Shown: positions 26,158-34,504 of the stretch, one piece after another | Layout of the letters: each line of letters begins with the position of its first letter | How positions within the stretch are numbered: position 1 is the stretch's first letter | DNA from: Bradyrhizobium sp. AUGA SZCCT0158 | GTDB lineage: Bacteria > Pseudomonadota > Alphaproteobacteria > Rhizobiales > Xanthobacteraceae | NCBI RefSeq assembly: GCF_018130065.1 | Contig: NZ_JAFCME010000001.1 | Coordinates: 62,001-126,000 of the forward strand | Direction of reading: 5' to 3' | DNA: 64,000 nucleotides | The notes under the pieces: generated by a model | What the model saw: the letters and a program-made list of their open reading frames with translations, nothing else | Database searches by the model: none | What the model was told of the DNA's origin: nothing | Made by a program: the position numbers and the translations under genes

Positions 26158-27615
26158 TCATCGGTAAAACCCGAGAACGGCTTTGGTCTCGAGATATTCC
26201 CCCATTCCCTCGAGGCCGTATTCGCGGCCGTTGCCGGAATGCTTGTACCCGCCAAAAGGTGCGTTCGGGTCCCAGTCCGGATAGTTGAGATGGACTTGAC
26301 CCGACCGGATCCGCCCGGCGACCGCCCGTACCGTCTCCATATCCATGCCCTGCACATGAGCGCCGAGGCCGTAGACAGTGTCGTTGGCGATCTCGACTGC
26401 CTCCTCCACTGTATCGTAGGGAATGATCGACAGCACCGGGCCGAAGATCTCCTCCTGCGCAATCTTCATGTCGCGACGGACATTCGAGAAGATCGTCGGC
26501 CGCGCATACAGGCCGACCTGAAGGTTGCCGGGCCGCCCCGGTCCGCCGATGACAAGCTTGGCGTCTTCTTCCAGACCGACACCAATCATGGTCTGGACGC
26601 GCTCGAACTGCGGCCGGTTGGCGATCGGACCATGGGTTGTGCTTTCCGCGAGCGGATCGCCGACCACCAGTTTAGAAGCAGCCGCCGCGGCGAGAACTTC
26701 GACCTCCGCCATCTGCGAGCGGGACACAAGCATACGTGTGGGCGCACTACAGGATTGGCCGAGGTTGCGGAAAGCAGCGCCGACGCCGAGTGGAACGGCC
26801 CGGTTCAGCTCGGCGTCCGGCAAAATGACGTTCGGTGACTTGCCGCCGAGTTCCTGGGCGACGCGCTTGACGGTGGGCGCCGCCGCTTGCGCAACGAGAA
26901 CCCCGGCACGGGTCGAGCCCGTGATCGAGATCATGTCCACCTGGGGATGTGACGCCAGACCGGTCCCCACGATTGGACCTGTTCCGTTGACTAGGTTGAA
27001 TACACCAGGCGGACACCCGGCATCATCTGCCACCTCGGCGAACAGCAAGGCGCTCAGGGGCGACAATTCGCTCGGCTTCAACACCACCGTGCAGCCAGCC
27101 GCGAGCGCCGGACCGACCTTGGCTGTGATCTGGTAGAGAGGCCAGTTCCAGGGGGTGATGAGGCCGCAGACGCCGATGGCCTCGCGCATGATCGCGGTGC
27201 CGCCGTGCGGAGTGATGAACGGATAGGTCGCAAGATTGTCGCGCGCGACACGGATGTGTTCGGCGGCCAGCGGCACCTGGGCTCGGCGCGCGTAAGTGAT
27301 GGCGGCTCCCATCTCGCTCGTGATTGCCTGCGCGAACAGCTCGAGCCGCTCGAGGAGCAAACCATGGATCCGGTCGAGCAGCGCCGCCCTCCCAGCAGCC
27401 GGCGTGCGAGACCAGCCGGCGAAGGCTTGTCTGGCGGCGGCGACCGCGTACTCGACATCCTCGTCATTGCCGAGAGCGACTTCGGCGATCGGCTGCTCGG
27501 TCGCCGGGTTAACGACGACAGCCGTCGCCGATCCGTGCGGCTCCCGCCATTCTCCGTCGATGTAGAATTTGCCGAGGAAGCCGGCTTCCATCAGGTGTCG
27601 AACGGCCGAGGTCAT
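26158..27615 (-). CDS. NAD(P)-dependent aldehyde dehydrogenase
   Basis: 485 residues from the ATG at 27615, which overlaps the stop of the upstream oxidoreductase (ATGA 27612-27615). Conserved ALDH motifs: ITPWNWPLYQ, NADP-binding GSTRAG, the general base E in QELGGKSPNV, the catalytic C in NLGQSCSAPTRM, and the terminal KHSGNGREYG. It would oxidise the aldehyde produced by the amine/amino-acid oxidase encoded just upstream. The closest general resemblance is to aldehyde dehydrogenases of the DhaS/AldA group; the exact substrate is not clear. Confidence 0.92.
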   Translation of the reverse strand: MTSAVRHLMEAGFLGKFYIDGEWREPHGSATAVVVNPATEQPIAEVALGNDEDVEYAVAAARQAFAGWSRTPAAGRAALLDRIHGLLLERLELFAQAITSEMGAAITYARRAQVPLAAEHIRVARDNLATYPFITPHGGTAIMREAIGVCGLITPWNWPLYQITAKVGPALAAGCTVVLKPSELSPLSALLFAEVADDAGCPPGVFNLVNGTGPIVGTGLASHPQVDMISITGSTRAGVLVAQAAAPTVKRVAQELGGKSPNVILPDAELNRAVPLGVGAAFRNLGQSCSAPTRMLVSRSQMAEVEVLAAAAASKLVVGDPLAESTTHGPIANRPQFERVQTMIGVGLEEDAKLVIGGPGRPGNLQVGLYARPTIFSNVRRDMKIAQEEIFGPVLSIIPYDTVEEAVEIANDTVYGLGAHVQGMDMETVRAVAGRIRSGQVHLNYPDWDPNAPFGGYKHSGNGREYGLEGMGEYLETKAVLGFYR

Positions 27616-28889
27616 TGAAAGCGATCCTTGATCCGGTAATATGCGCCGACCAGCGGCAGGAACCAGGGAGGACCGAGATGACCTGGAATGGCGGGCCAGG
27701 TGAAGTCCTTCCAGGGATTGAGCTCGGTGCGCCCGTCCATGACTTCCGCCATGATCGTCCCCATCAGGGTCGACATCTGGGTGCCATGGCCGCTGTAGCC
27801 CATGGAATAGTAGATGCCATTGCGTTCGCCGGCACGTGGCAGCCGGTCGCGCGTCATGTCGACCATCCCGCCCCAGCAATAGTCGATGCGCACGGCGCGA
27901 AGCTCGGGAAAGACGTCGTGCAGCGCAGCCTGCAGGATCGCGCCGCTCTTCTCGTCTGAGGCCGGGTTGGAGATGGCGAAACGGGCGCGGCCGCCGAAGA
28001 GCAGCCGGTTGTCAGGCGTGGTTCGGAAGTAGTTGACCAGGTTCTTCGTATCGACCGCCATTCGGCGCCGCGGCAGGAGCCGATCGAGCGTCGCGATCGG
28101 CAAGGGCTCGGTGACGATCAGGAAGGCGCCCACCGGCACGATCCGCCGTCGAATCCAACCCAGCGGTCCGGTATGCGAGGTGCCGCTCGCCAACAGAACC
28201 TGCGAGGCCCGAAGCCGGCCCTTCGGTGTCTCGATCTCGTGGCCTCCACCTGCAGCGGGTCGCAGGCCCATCATCGGCGTACGCTCGTGGATCTCGACGC
28301 CGCGCCGCGCCGCCGCTTCCCCAAGACCGCGGACGAAGCGTCCGACATGCATGCCGGCGCTCTTGCGGTAGATCAGTCCGCCGTAATAGCGCTCCGATCC
28401 GACTTCGCCGGCCAGTTCGGCACGGCTCACCATCGTCGTGTCGGGATCGACACTGACGGCGAGCAATTCCTGGCTGCGCGCCAGCTTGTCATAGTGCTCG
28501 GGTTTGGCCGCGAGCTTGATCTTGCCGGTGCGCGCGAAGCTGCAGTCGATCTTCTCTTCCGCGACCAGGCGCTCGACCGTATCGACCCCGGCGTCGAAGG
28601 CCCGATAGAGCCGATCGGCGACTTCCTTGCCAAGCCTGGCCGAGAGCGTGCCGTAGTCCTGGGCGAACCCGTTGTTGCACATGCCGCCGTTCCGGCCGGA
28701 CGCCGCGTGCCCGATCGTCTCGGCTTCGAGGAGCACGACGCGCGCGCCCTTCTTGGCGAGAGCCAGAGCGGCCGAAGAACCGGTCAAGCCACCGCCGATC
28801 ACCGCAACGTCGCAGGTGCCTTGCACCGGTCCTGCGATGGCGCTCCTGAATGGCTCCGATGTGTCCAACCAATAGGATGTGAGCTTCAT
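27612..28889 (-). CDS. FAD-dependent oxidoreductase (DadA/PuuB type)
   Basis: 425 residues, RBS GAGGTCGAT before the ATG. Rossmann dinucleotide motif VAVIGGGLTGSSAALALAKK followed by LEAE, then ASGRNGGMCNNGF, the FAD-contact segment of the DAO family, and near the end MGYSGHGTQMSTLMG, the second flavin contact. The layout (HAASGRNGG, WGGMVDMT, GYSGHG) is that of gamma-glutamylputrescine oxidase/DadA-like amine oxidases. It likely deaminates an amine or D-amino/N-substituted amino acid and hands the aldehyde to the overlapping aldehyde dehydrogenase gene product. Confidence 0.9.
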   Translation of the reverse strand: MKLTSYWLDTSEPFRSAIAGPVQGTCDVAVIGGGLTGSSAALALAKKGARVVLLEAETIGHAASGRNGGMCNNGFAQDYGTLSARLGKEVADRLYRAFDAGVDTVERLVAEEKIDCSFARTGKIKLAAKPEHYDKLARSQELLAVSVDPDTTMVSRAELAGEVGSERYYGGLIYRKSAGMHVGRFVRGLGEAAARRGVEIHERTPMMGLRPAAGGGHEIETPKGRLRASQVLLASGTSHTGPLGWIRRRIVPVGAFLIVTEPLPIATLDRLLPRRRMAVDTKNLVNYFRTTPDNRLLFGGRARFAISNPASDEKSGAILQAALHDVFPELRAVRIDYCWGGMVDMTRDRLPRAGERNGIYYSMGYSGHGTQMSTLMGTIMAEVMDGRTELNPWKDFTWPAIPGHLGPPWFLPLVGAYYRIKDRFQ

Positions 28890-28961
28890 ATCGACCTCGG
28901 ATTCTCGCTATCTGAATGCTGGGCATCCGCAAATCGTGACGGCGCAACTCTGTTTGAGAAC

Positions 28962-30146
28962 CTACCAGCCGCGCATTCGCGGCCACTGAGCTTCGATTGC
29001 GTCGCTTCCCGCGGAGACGACATTGTACAGCTCGTGCTGTGACGCCGTCGCGCAGGCGTGATTGGGCAGGATCCTGACCTTCGTACCGATCGGCAGGTCC
29101 GGCAGGGTTGCAGCCGATCCGGATCTGATGGCGAGGATGCCGTGCTCCTGGCTCGCCTGCGCGACGATCAGGTCCGGGTAGAGTTTGCCGGACAGATCGC
29201 AGACGAGACCGTAACCCTGGTCGATCCGCTGCGCGGCGGTGCCGCGATCACGTGACAGCGCCATCCAGCCCGCATCGACCAAAACCCAGCCCTTCTCCGG
29301 CTTCGTTCCGATGACGGTGGTGAGAACCGAGATCGCGATGTCGTCAGTGGTGCAGACACCGACACCGTGCATCACCAGATCGAAGAACATGTACACACCG
29401 GCCCGCATCTCCGTGACGCCGGTCAGGTCTTCGCCGAAATGGGCGGTCGGCGTCGAACCGACGCTCACCACTGAACATTCATGCCCCGCCTCCCGCAGCG
29501 TCTCCGCGGCGGCCACAGCCACGGCCCTTTCGTTCTCTGCAGCCGCGACAAGGGTGGCGGGCGTGTAGAGGCTGTAGGATTCGCCGGCATGGGTGAGAAT
29601 GCCCGCGAGCTTGACGCCGGCCTCGGCCAAGGCGGCTGCGACGGCCATGAGCCTGGGATCGGTGGCGGTCAGCCCGCCGCGGTGGCCGTCGCAGTCGATC
29701 TCGATGAAGGCGGATGGCGTCACAGCCGCGGCGCGGCCAGCCTCGCCCAGGATCTTCGCCTGTTCGGACGAATCGAGCAGCACCTTGAGGTCGACGCCGG
29801 CTTTCCGGAGACGCATCGCCCTCTCAGCGGTGTGCGGTGCCACGCCCACGGCATAAGTCATGTCACGGAAACCGAAACTCGCGAAGTACTCCGCCTCCGC
29901 CAAGGTGGAGACGGTGATCGGCCCGGGCCCGGACGGACAGGCGCGCCGGGCGACTTCGATGGATTTCGCCGTCTTCATGTGGGGCCGCAGCACGACGCCT
30001 CGCGCGGCCATACGGGAGGACAGACGGGCGAGATTGCGATCCAGCCGGTCCTTGTCGAGCAGGAGGGCCGGCGTCGCCAGCGCGCCGACCGTCGCGGCCG
30101 CCTCGCCGGGTCCGGCATTCGGGATATGCATCTCTACGCGCGGCAT
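28962..30146 (-). CDS. PLP-dependent DSD1-family enzyme (D-threonine aldolase / D-serine dehydratase-like)
   Basis: 394 residues from the ATG at 30146, RBS GGAGACATCAGG. Alanine-racemase-like barrel: TPALLLDKDRLDRNLARL, then RPHMKTAKS with the PLP lysine (K in HMKT), IEIDCDGHRGG and SVGSTPTAHF. The C-terminal beta domain ends with PNHACATASQHE, the His/Cys zinc-binding pair of the DSD1 family. Relatives include D-threonine aldolase, D-serine dehydratase and 3-hydroxyaspartate aldolase/dehydratase. Thus it cleaves or dehydrates a beta-hydroxy D-amino acid. The set of FAD oxidases around it also points to D- or modified amino acids. Confidence 0.85.
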   Translation of the reverse strand: MPRVEMHIPNAGPGEAAATVGALATPALLLDKDRLDRNLARLSSRMAARGVVLRPHMKTAKSIEVARRACPSGPGPITVSTLAEAEYFASFGFRDMTYAVGVAPHTAERAMRLRKAGVDLKVLLDSSEQAKILGEAGRAAAVTPSAFIEIDCDGHRGGLTATDPRLMAVAAALAEAGVKLAGILTHAGESYSLYTPATLVAAAENERAVAVAAAETLREAGHECSVVSVGSTPTAHFGEDLTGVTEMRAGVYMFFDLVMHGVGVCTTDDIAISVLTTVIGTKPEKGWVLVDAGWMALSRDRGTAAQRIDQGYGLVCDLSGKLYPDLIVAQASQEHGILAIRSGSAATLPDLPIGTKVRILPNHACATASQHELYNVVSAGSDAIEAQWPRMRGW

Positions 30147-30157
30147 CCTGATGTCTC

Positions 30158-31030
30158 CTAGCCGAATGACTGGTTGGCGAGCGCGAACGTGCGCGCCGGT
30201 CCGGTCGATGGCATCTGCGTCCCAAGGACCATGGTGGTGGCGTCGCCGACCTGCTGCAGCCCGATGCCTTCGAGCCACTCCCCGAGTTGCGAGGTCGTAG
30301 AGGTATCGACCCGGACGAAAACTCTTCCCAGCGGCGCGAGCGCGGCCTCGATCAATGCGCGCGCATCGGTCGGGCTTTCGGCGACCACGGGACCGATGAC
30401 ATGCCCACGGCCGAAGAGACGGGAAATGGCGTAGCCGCGGGGTATGCCGTCACGCAAGAGGACATAGCCGTCGCCGACCTCGATCAGCCGGCTCAGCATC
30501 TCGCGCCTCGTCCATCCGGTGGCCTCGCGATCGAGACCCACGATCGCCCCGAAGTCCGATGGAACCATCGTTCTGACGTCGACGAGCGGCGGCATGTCGC
30601 GGCGCTGGCTGGGAATGCCGTGATGCTGGTGCAGCATGCCGATGCTGGCGAAGCCGCGGCGTGCGTAAAGCGCAAGGCCTTCGGTCGTCGAATTCAGCGT
30701 GATGATCCGTGGTCGTGCCGCCGCGAGCAGCGCGTCCATCAGCCGGGCCCCGTAACCGCGTCCCTGAACGGCTTTCGAGACGATGATCATTCCGGCGGAA
30801 GCATGGGTGTCGCCGTAAGGCCACCAGAGCGCGGTCCCCACCACAGAACCTTTGCTCGTGACCACGAAACCGCTGCCAAGCTGCAGCGCAAATTCCCAAT
30901 CCTTGAGCAGGTACGGCCAAGACATCTCCTGCGAGAGCTTCAGGGCACCTTCCAGATGCGATCTCGCGAAAGGGACCAGGGCCGCGTCTTCATTCTCGCG
31001 ATCTCCGGCCTGGGTAGCTGCGGTTGCCAT
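30158..31030 (-). CDS. Double-GNAT acetyltransferase (YitH/Acetyltransf_18 type)
   Basis: 290 residues. The first GNAT domain (about 15-140) has the acetyl-CoA loop SKAVQGRGYGARLMDALL; the second half (about 150-280) has LFGRGHVIGPVVAESPTDAR, the pattern of the YitH/HolE-like C-terminal acetyltransferase domain. Upstream of the DSD1 gene by 11 bases, so same operon. A paralogue with the same two-domain layout and the shared GRGHVIGP phrase is at 47207. Substrate is probably an amino acid or amine of the pathway; N-acetylation as protection or detoxification is inference. Confidence 0.8.
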   Translation of the reverse strand: MATAATQAGDRENEDAALVPFARSHLEGALKLSQEMSWPYLLKDWEFALQLGSGFVVTSKGSVVGTALWWPYGDTHASAGMIIVSKAVQGRGYGARLMDALLAAARPRIITLNSTTEGLALYARRGFASIGMLHQHHGIPSQRRDMPPLVDVRTMVPSDFGAIVGLDREATGWTRREMLSRLIEVGDGYVLLRDGIPRGYAISRLFGRGHVIGPVVAESPTDARALIEAALAPLGRVFVRVDTSTTSQLGEWLEGIGLQQVGDATTMVLGTQMPSTGPARTFALANQSFG

Positions 31031-31121
31031 GATGCGTCGACGTCTCTTGCTTGGGTTGCCGGACTAATCGCCAGTGCCTGACGCGGCGAGATCCATTTGA
31101 CGATGCTCACACGAGCTGCAG

Positions 31122-31150
31122 CGTATCTTGGGTCCGACAGCATTACGCAA
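31122..31150 (-). promoter_or_regulatory. Candidate promoter of the GNAT/DSD1/oxidase operon
   Basis: Minus strand TTGCGT (31145-31150), 17-base spacer, GATACG (31122-31127), about 90 bases before the ATG at 31030. Hexamers and spacing identical to the ald promoter at 25909-25937 inside a duplicated segment, so the two units may respond to the same signal. Confidence 0.5.
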
Positions 31151-31214
31151 TCAGACTGAAGCAAAGTACGGCACAGGATTTCATTGATGATGCATCAGAA
31201 CAGACGATGTGCCG

Positions 31215-32525
31215 TCAGCGACGGTCGCGCCACTGCGCGAACCGATCCTGCATCCGATATCCCCAGATGATGGCGGGCATGAACCAGGGATCGCCACGAT
31301 AGAGCGGGATGGAAGCCGGCGGACGGAAGTCAAAGGCGGTGCGTGCCGCCTCGTCGTGTCCCATCAGCTTGTGGGCCGCATGCATTCCGATCCACGGCGC
31401 CCAGACGACGCCTGAGCCGCAGAACCCGGTGGCATAGACCACACCGTCCTTTTCGAAGATGCGCGGGAGCATGTCGCGATTCATCGCCACATTGCCGAAC
31501 CAGCTGTGCGAAAGGCGGACCTTCTCCAGTTCCGGAAAAAGGTTCATCAGCCCCTTGCGCAGAAGGAGCTTCGGAGCCGCCGGGTTGCCTACACGAGAGC
31601 TGTCGCGCCCCCCTAACAGGATACGTTTGCCGTCGGGCGAAGGTCGGTAATAGAAGCCGACCTGGCGGTTCTCCGTCATCATCAAGCGCTTTGGCATCAG
31701 CCGCGCCATGACTTCAGGCGCGAGCTCTTCGGTTGCAATGATCCGGCTGCGAACCGGGACCAGCCTGCGGCGCAGGAAGGGTACCGCGCCGTCGGTGTAG
31801 CCATTCGTACAAACCAGCACCTGACGCGCCTGTACCGATCCGGCCGAGGTCACGACGCGGAATCCGGAGCCATCCCTCTCGATTGAGATGACCGGCGTGC
31901 GCGCATGGACCACCATACCCGAAGCGAGCGCCACGCGAAGGAGTTCAGCGTGAAACTTCGCCGGGTGTAGCCCACCGATATCCATCCGGACCGTGCCACC
32001 ACGGTAAAAATCGGTGCCGATGTAGTTGCGCTGCTCGGCATACGGAACCGCGTGAGACTCGATCCGCAGTTTCTTCGCGAGCGCGTCAGCGCTGCGCGCC
32101 ATCGTTTCGTATTGTTCATATCCGAACGCACTTTTGAACTGTCCAACCAGCTGAAAGTCGCATTCGAGCCGTTCCGTCCTGATGAAATCGTACAGGAATT
32201 CGCGCGCGAGCTTGCCTTCCGCCTCGATCGCCAGCGCCTTGTCCGCGCCGAAGCGCCAGGAAATCGTCGCGTAATCAGGTCGTATGCTTGCGCTGGTTAT
32301 TCCACCGTTGCGCGTCGAAGCCCCCTCACCCGGGTCCATTGCATCAAAGGCCGCAACCGAGCGGCCCTCGCGCGCCAGCACCAACCCGGCCGAAAGGCCG
32401 GCATAGCCCGCGCCCACGATCAGCACGTCGAGTTTCCTGGGCAATGGCTGTTGAGGCAGCGGTTTTAGCGGTGAGGCCTCCCACCAGTAGGGCGTGTCCT
32501 TCTCGGCGAGTCTCGGCTCGTGCAT
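31215..32525 (-). CDS. FAD-dependent oxidoreductase (DadA-like)
   Basis: 436 residues from the ATG at 32525 (MHEPRLAEKDTPYWWEASPL). Flavin-binding LDVLIVGAGYAGLSAGLVLA with AFDA, then GEGASTRNGGITSASI, and the C-terminal ATGFCGSGVVWAPWIG. Family relatives are amine, sarcosine-type or D-amino-acid oxidases of the DAO fold. Gap of about 40 bases to the ABC permease upstream suggests co-transcription with the transporter. The 3' end is duplicated as a relic at 25999. Confidence 0.9.
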   Translation of the reverse strand: MHEPRLAEKDTPYWWEASPLKPLPQQPLPRKLDVLIVGAGYAGLSAGLVLAREGRSVAAFDAMDPGEGASTRNGGITSASIRPDYATISWRFGADKALAIEAEGKLAREFLYDFIRTERLECDFQLVGQFKSAFGYEQYETMARSADALAKKLRIESHAVPYAEQRNYIGTDFYRGGTVRMDIGGLHPAKFHAELLRVALASGMVVHARTPVISIERDGSGFRVVTSAGSVQARQVLVCTNGYTDGAVPFLRRRLVPVRSRIIATEELAPEVMARLMPKRLMMTENRQVGFYYRPSPDGKRILLGGRDSSRVGNPAAPKLLLRKGLMNLFPELEKVRLSHSWFGNVAMNRDMLPRIFEKDGVVYATGFCGSGVVWAPWIGMHAAHKLMGHDEAARTAFDFRPPASIPLYRGDPWFMPAIIWGYRMQDRFAQWRDRR

Positions 32526-32568
32526 GTAGCTGACTTCTCGTGTTAGAGCGCGGCCCGGGATTGCCGAC

Positions 32569-33447
32569 TCAAATGTGGTCGTCTCGGACGTCGAGCGCAT
32601 CGCGCAGCCCGTCGCCGATGAAATTGAAGCTTGTCACCGCGATCGTAATCGCGGCGCCGGGAATGATGGCGAGCCAGGGAGCGCTGGCCAGATACTGCTG
32701 GGCGCCGTTCAGCATGTTGCCCCAGCTGGGAAGCGGAGGCTGGATCCCATAACCGAGGAAGCTGATATACGCTTCCAGAAGTATCGCACGGGCGACCGTC
32801 AAACTGGCGGCCACGATGATCGGACCCATAGCGTTGGGCAAGATCTCCCTGAACATGATGTGCGTTCCGCTCAGCCCCAGCATCCGACCGGCCTGGACAA
32901 ACTCGCGCTCGCGTAACGAGCGAACCTCAGCCTCGACGATGCGAGCAACTTCCATCCATTTGGTAATGGCGATGATAATCGTGATCATGATGGGGCTGGG
33001 CCGCAATGCTGCAGCCAGCGCCAGCACGAGAAAGATCGACGGAAAGGAGAGGAAGCCATCAACCGTACGCATCAGGACTGCGCCGATCCAGCCGCCACGA
33101 TAGCCTGCGATCACGCCGACGAGTGCTCCGATCACTATCGACAACAGCATCGCCGAGAATCCCACCAGCAACGAGATCCGGCCTGCCATTAACAGTCGAG
33201 CCGCCAGGTCGCGCCCCAGCGGATCGGTGCCAAGATAATGATGTCCGGTCATCGGAGGCGCGAAGCGGGCGCGCAAGTCAATGTAGAGCGAGTCATATGG
33301 CAACAGATAGGGGCCCAGGACGCACGCCAGCGTCAGCAGCGTGATCATTGCCAGACCTAGCAGCGCCAGGCGGTGGTTGATGAAGCGGAGTACCGCGCGG
33401 CTATGCCACCATCGGCTTGGAGCTGCGCTTACGGCGAGAGCGGTCAT
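32569..33447 (-). CDS. ABC transporter permease, dipeptide/oligopeptide type (DppC-like)
   Basis: 292 residues with six helices; N-terminal OppC-N helix (RLALLGLAMITLLTLACVLG) followed by LGTDPLGRDLAARLLMAGRI, and the EAA-loop region VRSLREREFVQAGRMLGLSG. RBS CAGGAG before the ATG. Works with the DppB-like permease, the Tat-secreted binding protein and the fused ATPase encoded upstream in the order expected of family 5 importers. Substrate may be a dipeptide, opine or related amino-acid conjugate rather than a plain peptide, given the surrounding catabolic genes. Confidence 0.92.
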   Translation of the reverse strand: MTALAVSAAPSRWWHSRAVLRFINHRLALLGLAMITLLTLACVLGPYLLPYDSLYIDLRARFAPPMTGHHYLGTDPLGRDLAARLLMAGRISLLVGFSAMLLSIVIGALVGVIAGYRGGWIGAVLMRTVDGFLSFPSIFLVLALAAALRPSPIMITIIIAITKWMEVARIVEAEVRSLREREFVQAGRMLGLSGTHIMFREILPNAMGPIIVAASLTVARAILLEAYISFLGYGIQPPLPSWGNMLNGAQQYLASAPWLAIIPGAAITIAVTSFNFIGDGLRDALDVRDDHI

Positions 33448-33467
33448 ATCAGTTGGCTCCTGTCTTT

Positions 33468-34418
33468 TCAGCCCAGACGAATGCGCGGGTCGACGATAGC
33501 GACGACGATGTCGGCGATCAGGTTTCCGAGAATGACCAGGATGGCGGAGAACATCAGCAACCCCATCACGACCGGGTAGTCGCTGTAACCGAGGCTGTCG
33601 AGAAACAGCCGTCCCATTCCTGGCCAGGTAAAGACCGTCTCGGTCACCAATGCACCCGTTAGAATGCTGGGCAGCTGCACGCCTGCAAGCGTGATCATTG
33701 GCAGGAGTGCGTTGCCGACAACATGTTTCAAGAGAATTCGGCGCTCGCTCACGCCCTTGGCGCGGGCAGTTTTGACGAAGTCCTGGCTAATGGCGTCCAG
33801 CGTCGCCGTCCGCATGTAGCGGCTCCAGATCGCGACATGGACGAGCGACAGCACCACGCTTGGCAGGATCAGATGGTGCAGGTAATCCAGAACGGAGCCG
33901 TCGCCGATAGTGTACATGTTCCCGGCAGGCACCCAACCCAGCTTCAGGGTGAAGACGTAGATCCCGACCAGCCCGAACCAGAAGGTCGGGATCGATAGCG
34001 CGACCATGGCGCCGATCGTTGCCAGATAGTCAAACAGCGAATAACGGTGGGTGGCGCCACGGATGCCAATCCAGGTACCGATGGCGATCGCGATCACCGT
34101 CGAGGTACCCATCAGCAGGAAGGTGGCAAAGAGATGCCGGCCGATCACCGACAGCACGTACGTGCCGTCGCGCAAGGAGCGGCCCCAGTCGCCCTGCACA
34201 AGGCGCCATGCCCAGTCGAAGTACTGGATCCATAGCGGCCTGTTCAATCCCAACTGTTCCGCCAGCCGCTCGATATCCTGTTGGGTCATGCCCGGATCCC
34301 GCGCAAATTGCGACAGGGGGCCGCCTGGAATAAGACTCAGAATGGTGAAGCCGATGATCGAGACGATCACCAGCAGCGCGAGGCTCTGTGAGAGGCGATT
34401 CAGCAGAAATCCACGCAT
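33468..34418 (-). CDS. ABC transporter permease, dipeptide/oligopeptide type (DppB-like)
   Basis: 316 residues, six helices, starting MRGFLLNRLSQSLALLVIVS as in DppB/OppB, with the loop DWGRSLRDGTYVLSVIGRHL and the EAA motif region SQDFVKTARAKGVSERRIL. RBS GGAGGAAAGGCCGG. Twenty bases before the DppC-like gene; both form the membrane channel of the importer. Confidence 0.92.
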   Translation of the reverse strand: MRGFLLNRLSQSLALLVIVSIIGFTILSLIPGGPLSQFARDPGMTQQDIERLAEQLGLNRPLWIQYFDWAWRLVQGDWGRSLRDGTYVLSVIGRHLFATFLLMGTSTVIAIAIGTWIGIRGATHRYSLFDYLATIGAMVALSIPTFWFGLVGIYVFTLKLGWVPAGNMYTIGDGSVLDYLHHLILPSVVLSLVHVAIWSRYMRTATLDAISQDFVKTARAKGVSERRILLKHVVGNALLPMITLAGVQLPSILTGALVTETVFTWPGMGRLFLDSLGYSDYPVVMGLLMFSAILVILGNLIADIVVAIVDPRIRLG

Positions 34419-34504
34419 CCGGCCTTTCCTCCTGTAGCATGAGAAATTCAGTAGTAGGTTGCCGCCCCAACTGGTTTTCGGCAGACGGGCGGCGGCCGCG
34501 AATA

